Shown: positions 26,007 to 37,640 of the stretch, piece by piece
Layout of the letters: every line of letters starts with the position of its first letter
How positions within the stretch are numbered: position 1 is the stretch's first letter
Assembly (NCBI RefSeq): GCF_032062135.1
Contig: NC_092861.1
Coordinates: 122,256,724-122,320,723 of the forward strand
Direction: 5' to 3'
DNA from: Pyxicephalus adspersus
Lineage: Eukaryota > Chordata > Amphibia > Anura > Pyxicephalidae
Length of the DNA: 64,000 nucleotides
Program-made: the position numbers and the translations under genes
The notes under the pieces: model-generated
Told to the model about the DNA's origin: nothing
The model's input: only the letters and a program-made list of their open reading frames with translations
The model's database searches: none

Positions 26007-26917
26007 TATATCTTGTTAACAATGTAATACCTTTTAGGCCATGTTGAGGTTTTAGGAACTTGTGTCGACATTTGATAAATGAGCACTTCCTACATGTACG
26101 GGCATATTTGTAAATAAATGACTTAGTCATTAGCTGGTCATTTGCCACTTCTTTAAGTGCTCATCTGATTGGTATAGTTCTCTAGTGCATTAGTTGGTTA
26201 ACACTGACCAAATTCAGTACATTTCCCATTCCTTAATTAGAATTTGAATATATAATATCCTTATGGTCTTTATGGGGCACCCTGCAGACCTTCTGTACTC
26301 TACATTGACCACCATACACATTTGTTACACATCTGATGCCCAATACTGAGACTTTTAACCTTGATGTACTCATGTGCATTCATTGGCATTTGTCTTTTTC
26401 ACCTGCTGCAGATTCCCATTACTCATCTTTTTCTTTAACTTGTAGTCTTCCCTTGTTCTCCGGAGTGTAATAAAATTGACAGGGTTATTTGTGCTACTTA
26501 TAAACCAGACATACAAAAATATATAAACATAATACAGCGTATGCTATAGTCCTTCAGGAAAAATTTTATTCATCATGTCACTGATATTAATATGAACACT
26601 GCCCATGGCTCTGGTACCTGGCCAGGCCATCTTGGGGGTATTTTTTCATTCATTCTTTTCAAGTTTCCATTTACAGGAAAGAAAGCAAATAGGGATAATC
26701 TTTTGAAGTTTTTTTTAGGTACTGCAGTTTTCTGTTTCATCTATGAAACACAGGATAAGGGGGGAAAAGTGTGCATTATTTTAATACCATGACACCCAAC
26801 ATTTAAGATTGGCATTCTACCCAGCATGCAGTGGTCCTTACTCTGACATGACTGAGGTGTTGTAAGATAATTGAGTTATTCCAAAACCTATGATTTGAAG
26901 TCTTCTTTTATGTTCCA

Positions 26918-28066
26918 GGAGGGGGTGCTGAGAAGTTCCTGGCTTTGCCCCCTCCAGATGAAATAGAAAAATGAGTGTGGGGGCATATGACAGACTAATA
27001 TCTTAATATGTAACTGTGCAAATATCAGGTCTTTGTGATTCTTAAAAATGTTTTTTCTTTTAGTGAGAAACTGTGATGGCAGATGCACAAGCAAGTTTTA
27101 TGTCGTTGGAGTTACGGGCCGTCGTGAAATTTTTGTTTCTCCAGGAAAGTCAGCAGAGGACATTCACACTGAGATGTCACAAACACTGGGGGAGAAGTGT
27201 CCTTCCTACAGCACTGTCAAAACCTGGATATCTCGTTTCAAGACTGGGCATTTCACCGTTGAAGACGAGCCACACAGTGGGCGCCCCCAAGTCAACTGAC
27301 CAGGCAACCTGCGATGCTGTCCATGAGCTGATTATTGAGGACTGGTGAATATCCACAAAAAAGATAGCCTACATACTTGATATTTCACGCGTATTGGGTT
27401 TGTTATCACCACAATCCCGGACATGCACAAGCTTTCAGTGAAGTGGGTGCCGAAATGTTTAAACAGTGATCAGAAGAAGGAACAAGCATCCAAAGCCATT
27501 TTGGCCCATTTTGAAGCTGCACAGGACTTATTGGCTAGGTTAGTGACTGAGGATGAAACCTGGCTCCACATCTATGACCCTGAAACCAAGGAACAGTCAA
27601 AGGAATGGCACCAGAGCAGGTCCCTATGGCCGGAGAAGTTCCGAACCCAGAAATCAGACAAAAAAGGAATTGCTTCTGTTTTCTGGGACAAAGACGGTAT
27701 TCTGTTGGTGGACTACCTACCTCTGTTGGTGGACTAGGGCTCTAGTATAACCGGACAGTATTGTGCTAACCTCCTGGACCAACTGAAGGAGGCAATTCAG
27801 ACGAAACGCCGTGGAAAGTTGACCAAAGGGATCCTTTTTTGCAGGACAATGCACCTGTGCACACGTCCAATGTTGTGGCTGCCAAATTGAGCACCCTGGG
27901 TTTCCAATTGTCCACCATCCCCCCTGCTCACCTGACCTGGCCCCTTTGGACTATTATCTGTTCCTGAATTCGAAGAAACACCTGAAGGGGCAACATTTTA
28001 AGGGGAAGTAATGGGGTGTGGATAAATGTATTATTTTAAAGCCAGGAACTTCTCAGCACCCCCTCG
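26918..28066 (+). mobile_element. mariner-family DNA transposon, decayed copy
   Basis: A 1,149-bp element with 28-bp terminal inverted repeats identical at both ends (26919-26946 and 28038-28065, starting GAGGGGGTGCTGAGAAGTTC). A TA follows the right end (28067-28068). The matching left dinucleotide is now CA, consistent with one mutation of a TA target duplication. Inside is a transposase frame broken by frameshifts and stops. Element length and TA target are normal for mariner. The identical terminal repeats suggest fairly recent activity, or use as an end template by a related transposase. Confidence 0.92.
27076..27970 (+). pseudogene. mariner transposase pseudogene
   Basis: Begins MADAQASFMSLELRAVVKF. 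A frameshift near 27145 moves into the helix-turn-helix part (EDIHTEMSQTLGEKCPSYST and on to SRFKTGHFTVEDEPHSGRP). A second shift near 27288 is followed by a stop at 27346. The catalytic half resumes near 27423 (KLSVKWVPKCL). The three acidic residues of a DD34D mariner active site can be placed: D in TEDETW (27552), D in QDNAPVHT (27845) and D in LDYYLF (27949). The last two are 104 bp apart where 105 is expected, so one base is lost. A 21-bp-period duplication near 27701-27736 leads into a stop. The product cannot be functional. Confidence 0.9.
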
Positions 28067-28109
28067 TAAAGTGTATATCTATGACTTTGTAATTTGTATA
28101 TAGCAGCTA

Positions 28110-28348
28110 TTCTAAAGTAGGCTTCTATGGAACTTCAAGGTTCCTCCATAGATTGCAGGGGGTTTCTTGCACCGTGGCTGGATGACCTCATATTTGATGG
28201 TGCTTGGATAGTTCTGGGGAAATGTAGAAGGGTCAGCTGCATGACAATAATGGTCTCTTTATGTTCTGTTTATAAGGATGACACCTAAAGAAGACATAAA
28301 CATAATTTTAGGAGTCTCAGAGGGCAAAAATGTTGAGAAAGGCTGGTG
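28110..28348 (+). repeat. dispersed repeat, family B
   Basis: Begins tctaaagtaggcttctatgg and aacttcaaggttcctccat and ends tgttgagaaaggctggtg. It directly follows the mariner copy by about 45 bp. No coding content. Confidence 0.5.
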
Positions 28349-29229
28349 TATAGGGCTGGTGTAATGTTGCAGTTCTTCAGATAAAGAACACAGCTGGAAC
28401 AAGAATGTAAACCCCCCAATCTGTGCATGTAGCATATTGTATTAATTTGCACTTTGCTCTCTGAGTTTGAGCTGTTATAATACTGTATGTAATTGTAGAC
28501 TTGCATGTGAACCCTTTAGTGACAACTCCAGGCAATTGTAATAATTCACTGCTGTACTCTTCCTGCCGATTTATTGCACAGGAAACAGTGACATGTTTTA
28601 TCCCACCTACACACTTCTCCGTTAAGAGGAATGTTGTTTTGTTGGCATTACAAAACTCACCATAAACTTCAGATCTTTCAGCACCATATTTTTCATATCC
28701 CAAATAATAGTTATTTTTGGCTTGCATTGTAGATTGGATTTAGTGGAGGTTAGTCATTAATTTTATGATCTAAACTATAACGATATGTCCATTTTGTGAA
28801 AAACTCATTGTGATTCAAATATGACCCCTTTGGGTGTATAAAAGTGTTTATGAAGGCTTTTGACATATAAAATTTGCTGGCAATATCACCATGTATAGTT
28901 TCTGTCATTGCTTAAAGTTACATTATATTAAAACCTAATCTGTTTGGTATGGAGGTAATGAAAATGTAAATAAAATATTTTCTCAATGTACTAAGATACA
29001 GATGTATTTACAGCTCATTAGCAAACATTCAATAGGATAGATGAACAAAACGCTGAGAACATAGATATTAAAACCATAAACATATTTTGTATTTGTTATT
29101 ATAACCTGACAATTTTGGATAATACTGGCAGTTTTCAGCCTATTATTTAACAATGTTTTCCCCATTCATCAAGCTAAGTGAAAATTCCCTTTACAAAGAG
29201 AAATAAGTTTGACTTAGGGAATGAGGCTG

Positions 29230-29230
29230 A

Positions 29231-29268
<38 letters not shown>

Positions 29269-29560
29269 AATCCAATATAATAATAATATTAATAAACATG
29301 ATTTTTTAGTGCCAACATATTACACAATGCTCTACATTAAATATGGGTTTTAAACAATATACAGATACAGACAGTGACACAGGAGGAGGAGAGGACCCTG
29401 CCCCAAAGAGCTTACAATCTAGGAGGTGGGGAAGTATCACACAATAGGAGGGGACATATGGAATGTTGGGTAAGTAGCAAGGGTTTTAAAAAACAGAAGA
29501 AGATGGGTAGGCAAGTTTGAAAAGATGGGTTTTGAATGTTTTTAAAGGATCAGAATGTGA
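29230..29560 (-). repeat. L2-like fragment, longer variant, with (ATT)n tail
   Basis: An ATT microsatellite (about 29233-29265) leads into gtgccaacatattacacaatg, then acagatacagacagtgacac, gaggaccctgccccaaagag, cttacaatctaggaggtggg and gtttgaaaagatgggttttg. It shares the tail and first segment with the 14497 copy but continues into different sequence, so it is a related subfamily. Confidence 0.7.
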
Positions 29561-30155
29561 AGTCATTCAATCATTTTGGAATTGTAATATTTAATATCCT
29601 CCTTGCATGTGGTATTCGTTGACCAAGTTTAGTAAGCAGTATATTTATATATATCACTTCAGGTAAAACTTTCAGGTACATGATTTTTAAATAATTTGCA
29701 CATGTTAATCACATGGCTTGTTTCCTAAAGTGAATGTCAGGTGAAAGCTGAATGCTTTAAAAATATAGAGAAAATTAAATAACAGGATTTTTCCCTGTAC
29801 AAAATTCAATAAATATAGGAACACCTTTAGCTTATTTAAAGAATGTGGCATGTGGCAAGCTGCTAGATGAGGATGTATATAAGGTCCAAGTGCGCTTCAT
29901 GAAAGAAGAAGCTTTTGGGGGAGAATTTGCTAAAGAAAATAAGGTTTTGCTGATGGGATGTGTTCTTCTATGTGTGGGTTTTGATGTCATGCCTCTTTGT
30001 TGTCCAGCTAAAGTCATGATTGCTCATACATTGTCCTAGCTGAACGTTTGTTTCCAAATATTGTCATAATAATGTCATAATTGCCAGTTTGTTGCCACCA
30101 TATTATCACAATTGCCACCATATAGTAACAATTGTCTGTTTGTTGAATTCATAAG

Positions 30156-30321
30156 CCCTGATTTATTAAACCTATCCCTGGCTGCAGAGGATACACTTTC
30201 ATCAGTGAAGCTGGGTGATCCAGCAAACCTGGAATTGATTTAATTTGCTATTTGCATCACCCAGCTTCACTGATGAAAGTTTATCCTCCGCAGCCTTGGA
30301 GAGTGTTAGTAAATCAGTCCC
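30156..30321. repeat. palindromic MITE, family A, copy 2
   Basis: Ends ccctgatttattaaa and gtaaatcagtcc. The arms carry cagaggatacactttcatca and its complement and share tcagtgaagctgggtgat. It is a compact copy with nearly symmetrical arms of about 45 bp around a short centre. Confidence 0.8.
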
Positions 30322-30941
30322 ATAGTGTTATGTTTGTGCATTTGCTAACCATATATTATCACAATATTACTATTTTCATAATTTGTTAAGCACACGCATT
30401 ATAATGATTCAGTGTTTGCAGTTTGCTTCCAAAGTTCCCAGGTATTTGTAATATATTGCAGCTTTTCTACTTATTTTACCTGGTAAAATAATACTATTTT
30501 ATATATCCATGAAGAACCATTGCATATTCTGCTAGTGTACCTAACGCTTTCCAAAGCACTGGTAATAAGTGAAGGCCACCTATCCTTGCAGCCTGGTACT
30601 GACTTTAAAACTCTGGGATTACCATTATTTTAAGTCATAGGTCTGCAACATAGATAGAGAATGCCTATTAGGTCCTACACACCTTCACATTTCAAAAAAA
30701 CTTTTTTAAAATGTGTTTTTGGCTAAGCATTTTATTTATACATTACCTAAGCACAGATGCTTCCTGTATTTTAATGCATACAAAATACGTGTATTGCATG
30801 TTTTCATGCATGTAAAATCACTTTAATGATTTTTCTTTTATCTCTTTGTCAGATACAAATTTGTCAAAATACCCAAAAAATTGTTGATTGCAAGACTTTT
30901 AAAACAGCACTTTTGACTATATTTGCACAGATATCATCATG

Positions 30942-31000
30942 CATTTTATGTGCTATTTCATATGCATTGAAAGGATGCATATGAAATAGCACATAAAATG
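30942..31000. repeat. perfect 26-bp-arm hairpin
   Basis: Arms 30942-30967 and 30975-31000 are perfect inverted copies (start cattttatgtgctatttcat) around a 7-base loop. It is followed at once by repeats of gagataaaacaaa to about 31055. No family is recognised. Confidence 0.9.
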
Positions 31001-31060
31001 AGATAAAACAAAAGAGATAAAACAAAAATATATCAAAGAGATAAAACAAAAATATATATT
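31001..31060. repeat. short tandem repeat of agataaaacaaa units
   Basis: Three copies of agataaaacaaa (31001, about 31014, about 31039), the last two extended by aatatat. Adjacent to the perfect hairpin. Confidence 0.7.
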
Positions 31061-31104
31061 GCAGTTTAGCAATCTATAGATGTGGTGGCATTATTAATTT
31101 CCAC

Positions 31105-31365
31105 TTTTTTTCAGACTAAAAGTATTTCAGCAAATCCGGAAAATACGATACGATGGACGACTAACGATCCTAATGCCAGGGAAGGGGAAAAGCGCACAGC
31201 GGGGTGCCGCTCTGTCGTTTTCATACTCCCCTCTCCATAGAGCAGAACGGTGTTGTATGTACAGCACTCGTTCATGCATCGTGCAGTGCTAGTCGTTGGA
31301 AAGAATCGTGAAAGATCCTTTCCAATGACTATTATTGCATGTGTGTATGCAGCTTTAGACATTCA
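31105..31365. repeat. CpG-containing interspersed repeat, probable MITE
   Basis: An island of CpG-bearing sequence (acgatacgatggacgacta, gcgcacagcgggg, gttcatgcatcgtgcag, ctagtcgttgga) in otherwise CpG-poor DNA. It ends gcatgtgtgtatgcagcttt. The texture resembles short DNA elements common in frogs. No clean terminal repeats are found by eye. Confidence 0.4.
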
Positions 31366-32228
31366 GCCTGGGTGACAACTGTGGCTCTCTTAACAGGATC
31401 ATTAAAGAAGCACCCAGTAACAGGAGGTGTGTTATTTGCACAAATACCAGGTAAAATAAGTAGAAAAGCTGCAATATATTACAAATTGTTAGGCTGAATG
31501 AGTGTTTGTTTTAGGGGTTAGATATGCATTAAGTGCACCTAAAAATGTGTGCCTTGGGTATACCCATGAAAACAGTATGTTCATCATATGTGCTTCCTAT
31601 TTTGCAGTAATTGACTTATTGCCAGTTCACTGACAGATTGCTCGTTGTGAACACACTAAAATGTTCATACAAAGAAAATGGAAAATTTTATGAAGGTATG
31701 AGCGTATGCAAAGCAATCCTAACTATCGCTCACTGAACAGCAATGAATCACCGACAGCCTGTAAATGACACCGAAGAGATGATGTAATAAGGTCATGGCA
31801 TACCAGAGAGGCTAATGAACATCAAGAAAGATCGGGAAGTAATGGGGTGTGGAAAATCTGACAAGTCACTTGCAAAGGACAAGCTAAATATTTGTAGTGT
31901 GCGATAAGAGAAAGTAATGTTGTCAGGAGGCAGAAGTTTGACAGGGCCACTACCTGGGGTTACACTTTTAGTGTAGGAATGATGATTTGCAGCACATGTA
32001 TGCACTGTTTTGGAAACAATTGTTAAACATTTTGTAGGATTCTCTTATTTTTGTCACTGTCTCCTAATGGTTGCTAAAATGATAGGAGCATTCACTATGT
32101 AGCAGCTTATTATTAGCCGATCAAATATAGTATATTGACAAGAATCTGGTGATTTTTTTTTTTGTTTTAATTCAATGTTAGTGGTGCACCCCAACAACTT
32201 ACTGTTCTTGTCCTAGAACAGTAACTTT

Positions 32229-32316
32229 TATTAAAAGTCTCCAAGGCTGGAGAGGTGACACTTTCATCAGTGAAGCTGAGTGATCCAGCAAACATGGAAT
32301 AGATTTCTTCAAAGTT
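32229..32316. repeat. palindromic MITE, family A, copy 3 (cut by gap)
   Basis: The left arm only: ctccaaggctggagaggtgacactttc followed by tcagtgaagctgagtgatcc and the aacatggaat core. The sequence becomes N at 32317, where the second half would start. Confidence 0.8.
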
Positions 32317-33065
32317 NNNNNNNNNNNNNNNNNNNNNNNNNNNNNNNNNNNNNNNNNNNNNNNNNNNNNNNNNNNNNNNNNNNNNNNNNNNNNNNNNNNN
32401 NNNNNNNNNNNNNNNNNNNNNNNNNNNNNNNNNNNNNNNNNNNNNNNNNNNNNNNNNNNNNNNNNNNNNNNNNNNNNNNNNNNNNNNNNNNNNNNNNNNN
32501 NNNNNNNNNNNNNNNNNNNNNNNNNNNNNNNNNNNNNNNNNNNNNNNNNNNNNNNNNNNNNNNNNNNNNNNNNNNNNNNNNNNNNNNNNNNNNNNNNNNN
32601 NNNNNNNNNNNNNNNNNNNNNNNNNNNNNNNNNNNNNNNNNNNNNNNNNNNNNNNNNNNNNNNNNNNNNNNNNNNNNNNNNNNNNNNNNNNNNNNNNNNN
32701 NNNNNNNNNNNNNNNNNNNNNNNNNNNNNNNNNNNNNNNNNNNNNNNNNNNNNNNNNNNNNNNNNNNNNNNNNNNNNNNNNNNNNNNNNNNNNNNNNNNN
32801 NNNNNNNNNNNNNNNNNNNNNNNNNNNNNNNNNNNNNNNNNNNNNNNNNNNNNNNNNNNNNNNNNNNNNNNNNNNNNNNNNNNNNNNNNNNNNNNNNNNN
32901 NNNNNNNNNNNNNNNNNNNNNNNNNNNNNNNNNNNNNNNNNNNNNNNNNNNNNNNNNNNNNNNNNNNNNNNNNNNNNNNNNNNNNNNNNNNNNNNNNNNN
33001 NNNNNNNNNNNNNNNNNNNNNNNNNNNNNNNNNNNNNNNNNNNNNNNNNNNNNNNNNNNNNNNNN
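32317..33065. other. assembly gap (749 N)
   Basis: All N. The left edge falls within a palindromic MITE. Open frames spanning it are artefacts. Confidence 1.
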
Positions 33066-36000
33066 GTTAGAGTATAAAGTCCTTTGAACCCTTGGTGTTT
33101 AGTTTTCCCTCCAATAATAACTCTTCTATTATTGTAAAGGTAACTTGAAAGACAAACCAATTGTCCTGTGTTTCTCTACTACTCAAATAATGTGATGGAT
33201 GTTTTAATGAAAAAAAAAACACATTACAAGCTGAAGAGCTACAAAATATTCAGAATTTGTATTAGCAAACCTAAATACAAATTCATCTGGGAACTCCTAT
33301 TCTGTCCTCCTCTATCAAAACAATGAAAAAAAAACAACTTTTGAACTTTTCTCAATCCTGTAATGCCTCAAGAAATAGTATTTCACCACTCACTCAGCTC
33401 ATATTATTTCTCTGAAGGACATCTACCACAATTATTCACAGTTTTAACAGGTTTCTTTGATGGTTAGATTTTAGAAAAACCAAAGCAGGTCACAAGGGAC
33501 TATTTTATACTGGCAGTTAGAATATGCGGTCAACAAAGACCCATTTTTAAACTAACCAAGGGATGATGTAATGCTTTGAACCAATGTGATCCCATTAGGT
33601 GGTCCCATTAGGTCTACTGCTTAAGACGACTCAATACACAAGCTTAGATTTGAAGTCTAGTTAGAGTTTCATAATTTTTCTATACCCTTAGAAGTGGACA
33701 GTATGCTGACCCTGGACTTCTGTTAAACAACACACAGCTCCTTTTATCTTGGCCGCCATAACCCCCCAGTCTCCATCAAGGTGAATAAATGAGAGCGACA
33801 TCATGAGCAGAGAGGATCTACTTTGATGATTTCACAGGGAATGTTAGTTCCTTGCATGTTAGTTGGGGTTGCAAAAACAGTGGGGGCATTCTGGTGTTGG
33901 GCTTTATTTGTTCTTATGTCTTACTAACTGTTTGTCTCTCTCAAGTGTGGGATTATATTGTGTCCAATATCAGTCACCAAGCCAATTTGGTTGACTGCTG
34001 AATTCTAAGCTCTGCATTATGGCCTTCTAATCTAATGATGTGCACCCCTCATCTGGTCCTGCTTATGTCACTTGGAACAGAAGGAGCAGAAATGGATCAC
34101 AAAGCAACAGTAGACCACACTAATAATACTAATAATAATAATTGACAGGCATAATGATGCTACTTTTTATATGTCTCTGGGGAGGGGATTATATTATATT
34201 GGCCGATGAGGAGTCATCATCATTTATGTTTGACCCATAAGGTATGAAACTGGCTTCATAACAGTTTATTATTGCTGAGAGGCATAGTACTTTATTGTTT
34301 TTGGATGGTTATCATCATTTGTCAGTGGGAAGGGTTGTATAGTCATGTACCTGTATTAATTGCATGCCTTGACGGTAGAGTAATTAAAATTATATTGCCA
34401 GGTAGAGGTGTCATTTATTGCTGTGACAGAATAATAATTAAATATTGGGCATAAAAATATTGCTATCTAAGGTATACAATAAATTATTGTTGGTAGACCA
34501 TGGTGTTTAGAGAAATATACTGTAATTATATTGGTGATGTGTTTGAATTTAGGTAGATCTGAACCCAATCTAGATGACATGTAGTTTACATTAACAGTAA
34601 TCTTTGTTTTTAGTCAAAGACTTTTTTACCCTTTCATCAGTTTTGCATTCTGATCTTACTTTATTCATGTTCTGCTTACATATACCCACTCCAACCCACT
34701 TGATTGCACATCATTGCTGTGGCCCAGCTTACTGAAATAAAAGACCATGTCCATGCAATATCTATTGGCAAGCTGTATTCTCATGCAGTGGCTACACACC
34801 AGTTAGCTGGCTGTAATTCTGCCCCCTTAACCTGAGCTACAGCAAGCGGCAAGCATTTACTAACTGAATAAATCAGAGATCTTGCTTCTAAACATAGCAA
34901 GGTTTAAGGGGGTAGAGCAGCCTGTTAGCTGGCCAGTGTGCAACTGCTTTATGTGCATCCAGCCTTAGTCTCTATTAGGGGTGTTTGTGACCAGGTAACA
35001 ATAACAGGGCACAATTGGAAAACAGTTGTAACTCCCTTATAAGAAAAAGCCTGTATGAAGGTCAGGATTACCTTGTATTCATATATTAAAGCCTGCATAT
35101 TTAGAGGGGATAAAGTCTTTTAAAATTGCATTACTGTGCTTAAGTTTATGTAATGCTTTAATGATTGGGTTTAGAGTTACTTCAAATACATTTAGTTATG
35201 CATATATTTGATGGATGGGTATATTTTATAATTTCTAGACCTAGTAAATTATTTTAAAGCATACTTATTTAAAGTGTGTCTGACACTTTTTTTTATCATA
35301 CTGCAAATTCATTTTTTTTCTTGCTTCTTCACTTTGATGTACGGGTACGACTCTCGTAAGTGGCCATTAGTCATCCTTTGCAACATACTAGTAGCATCTA
35401 GTAGTTTCTGGTATCACAGGCTCTTGTAGAATGTCAGAAGCCTTTGTTCTTGTTTAGCTTTTTATTTGTTCTTAATTGTACCATATAAGTGACCTCTAAA
35501 AGACTCTTGCAATCAGGCAGCAGTCTCTAGCAAAACCTTATATATGTCAGCAATGTTCCTCTGATGTATAATATTCTCTGAAAAACCCACATGGGACAAT
35601 GGTGCTGGATTTATTCATGATTATGCTATTCCAGTATCTAGCATGCACCATTCACTCCAATTTCATTCATGAGCATTACACACATTAAAACATATGCTAT
35701 CTCTGACTTTAGTCAAATCTTCCAGTTAAACACAGATCTGGCTTAGGTTTTTTCCTCTTTAAGCTGTTTGTGTTAAAAGGCTGCTGAGATTTTATCAAGC
35801 CTAAAATCTTAACAAACAAGAATATGTGGCAGTGTGGTAATTCCCCACATAGCGAGTAATGATTCACGTTTGTCCCATGGGGACCAACTGCATTATGTTC
35901 AAATAATTTTTTGGAAACAAAATGATTAGTTTTTTGGATGCACATCAGCATGAGTAAGTAAGCAATGTGAATTAAGTAATATTATGCTTTAGGTCATTTA

Positions 36001-37274
36001 AACAATTTGACATGTGTTTAAGATTTGTGGCTTTAGGTTTACATAAGTTCTATTACATGTTACCTAATTTTCAAAAGTTGTCCATGTTTGATTAGCTTCA
36101 CTAATTGTTATAATAATTTAGGGGTACCATGTTATAAATCTGCAGTGACCTGCCAGTGGGAAGGAATCATTAGAGCTTTATTCTTTGTACAAGTTATAGT
36201 ATAATATTATAGCACATAACCAAATCTCAGGTACGTAACCTTTTGGCTCATTTGTGGTAAATGTGGAAATTGTAAGAATTTAAAATCTCAGAACACTTTC
36301 AGTGGTGCTTTAACCCCTGTTATAGTCACTGTTATAGTCACAGAGTTTTATTAGGTGATGTCCCTTCTGCAAAAAAATCACCTTACCTTGCTGATCACAA
36401 TTTTTTTAATACATTCACCTTTACCCATCGTGATGCAAGTGCCGCAGTCTTCTTCTGGGAGTTGCCTGTCTCTTCTGCAACACTGAGCCACTCTGATTGC
36501 AAGAAGAACTAACTTTAAATGATGTGTTAAAGCTTAACTGAAACCTGAGCACTGATAGCACTGAAAGTCTAAAGTGGTGGTGGGATCGTTGTGCCAGTGG
36601 CAAAACTAAGGTAAGACTGGTCAAACACATTTATTATTATGACAGTTATTGATGCTGAGATGGATAGGATAAACTATGTCATGATTGAGAAGGAGATGTC
36701 AAGTAAAGAAGGTAATATTGAAAATGTTACCATGATGGATATCTGGCTAATTTTTAAAGTTCTGTCAACAAGACCTGGCCTTGAAAGTTACAGTTTTGCA
36801 GACTTTACCAGCTTAAAGTGTTTTTCCCTCAATTTCAGAAGATATATCTATCACTTAACAGCAGAGACTTTCACTTTTCTGTGAAAATTACCAAACTGAA
36901 GGCTGTAGATCACTGTCTCTCTCAGTCAGAAGAAATAAACCTTTCTTTTATTGTACACAACCTCAATCAACAGATAGTGTAATATGTATTAAAAGTGCAC
37001 TTACTGCAAGTATGCAAAAAACAACCAGATGTCAATCAATACGAGCAATTTAGTAATAGCAGTTCTAGATATTTTGGACAATACCAGTGGCAAAAAAACA
37101 GAGGTTGCAAAGTCTTGATTGAAGCCAGGTCCCCTATACCTGTATATATTCTGGGCCCCTCACTGTTGTCCACAGAGATGGAAATGGAGATCTTATGTCA
37201 TTGGCTTCCTCTTACTGGTTCTGTATTAAATAGTGGCATCTGACAATAGAAGATAGTATCACAAGATCTCCTCT

Positions 37275-37313
37275 GGCATCTACATTTAAAACGCTGTTTT
37301 AAATGTAGATGCC
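37275..37313. repeat. perfect 18-bp-arm hairpin
   Basis: Arms 37275-37292 and 37296-37313 (ggcatctacatttaaaac and complement) with a 3-base loop. It forms the left edge of a degenerate minisatellite. Confidence 0.9.
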
Positions 37314-37640
37314 ATGTTGCTCATGTAGATGCTGATGTTAACGTGGAATTCTGATGTGAAGGGGGACTTTGGTGTAAATGGAGAGGGATCTTGTAAAGTT
37401 GGAACTCTAGGGGGGTCGGTGTGAGGCGAAGGGCTCTGATGTAAAGAAGACTCTAATACAAAACTGGGGGCACTGATGTGAAGTGGGGAACTCTGATGTA
37501 AAACGAAAAGATCTGAATCAAAGAAGAGAATCTAATGTAAAGGGAAATTCTGATGTGAAAGGGGAGGTGATTCCTATCTGAAGGAGGCACTCACTTTTAA
37601 TTTGGAGGGGAGAACTTTGATGAAACGAGGCACTTAAATG
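37314..37640. repeat. degenerate minisatellite
   Basis: Roughly 20-30-bp units around the phrase ggg(a)actctgatgtaaag, repeated with many changes (ttctgatgtgaagggg, gctctgatgtaaagaa, cactgatgtgaagtgg, actctgatgtaaaacg, ttctgatgtgaaaggg). Confidence 0.7.

Noticed and set aside
28377..28727. 116-codon minus-strand frame starting MQAKNNYYLGYEKYG
   Set aside because: The N-terminal part looks protein-like, but I know no family with it, and there is no upstream acceptor or promoter signal.
30942..31000. microRNA precursor
   Set aside because: A 59-base hairpin with fully perfect arms and a 7-base loop is shorter and more perfect than normal animal pre-miRNAs, and the sequence is not a known miRNA to me.
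32280..33160. Long open frames of 265 and 283 codons on both strands
   Set aside because: They consist almost entirely of N from the assembly gap.
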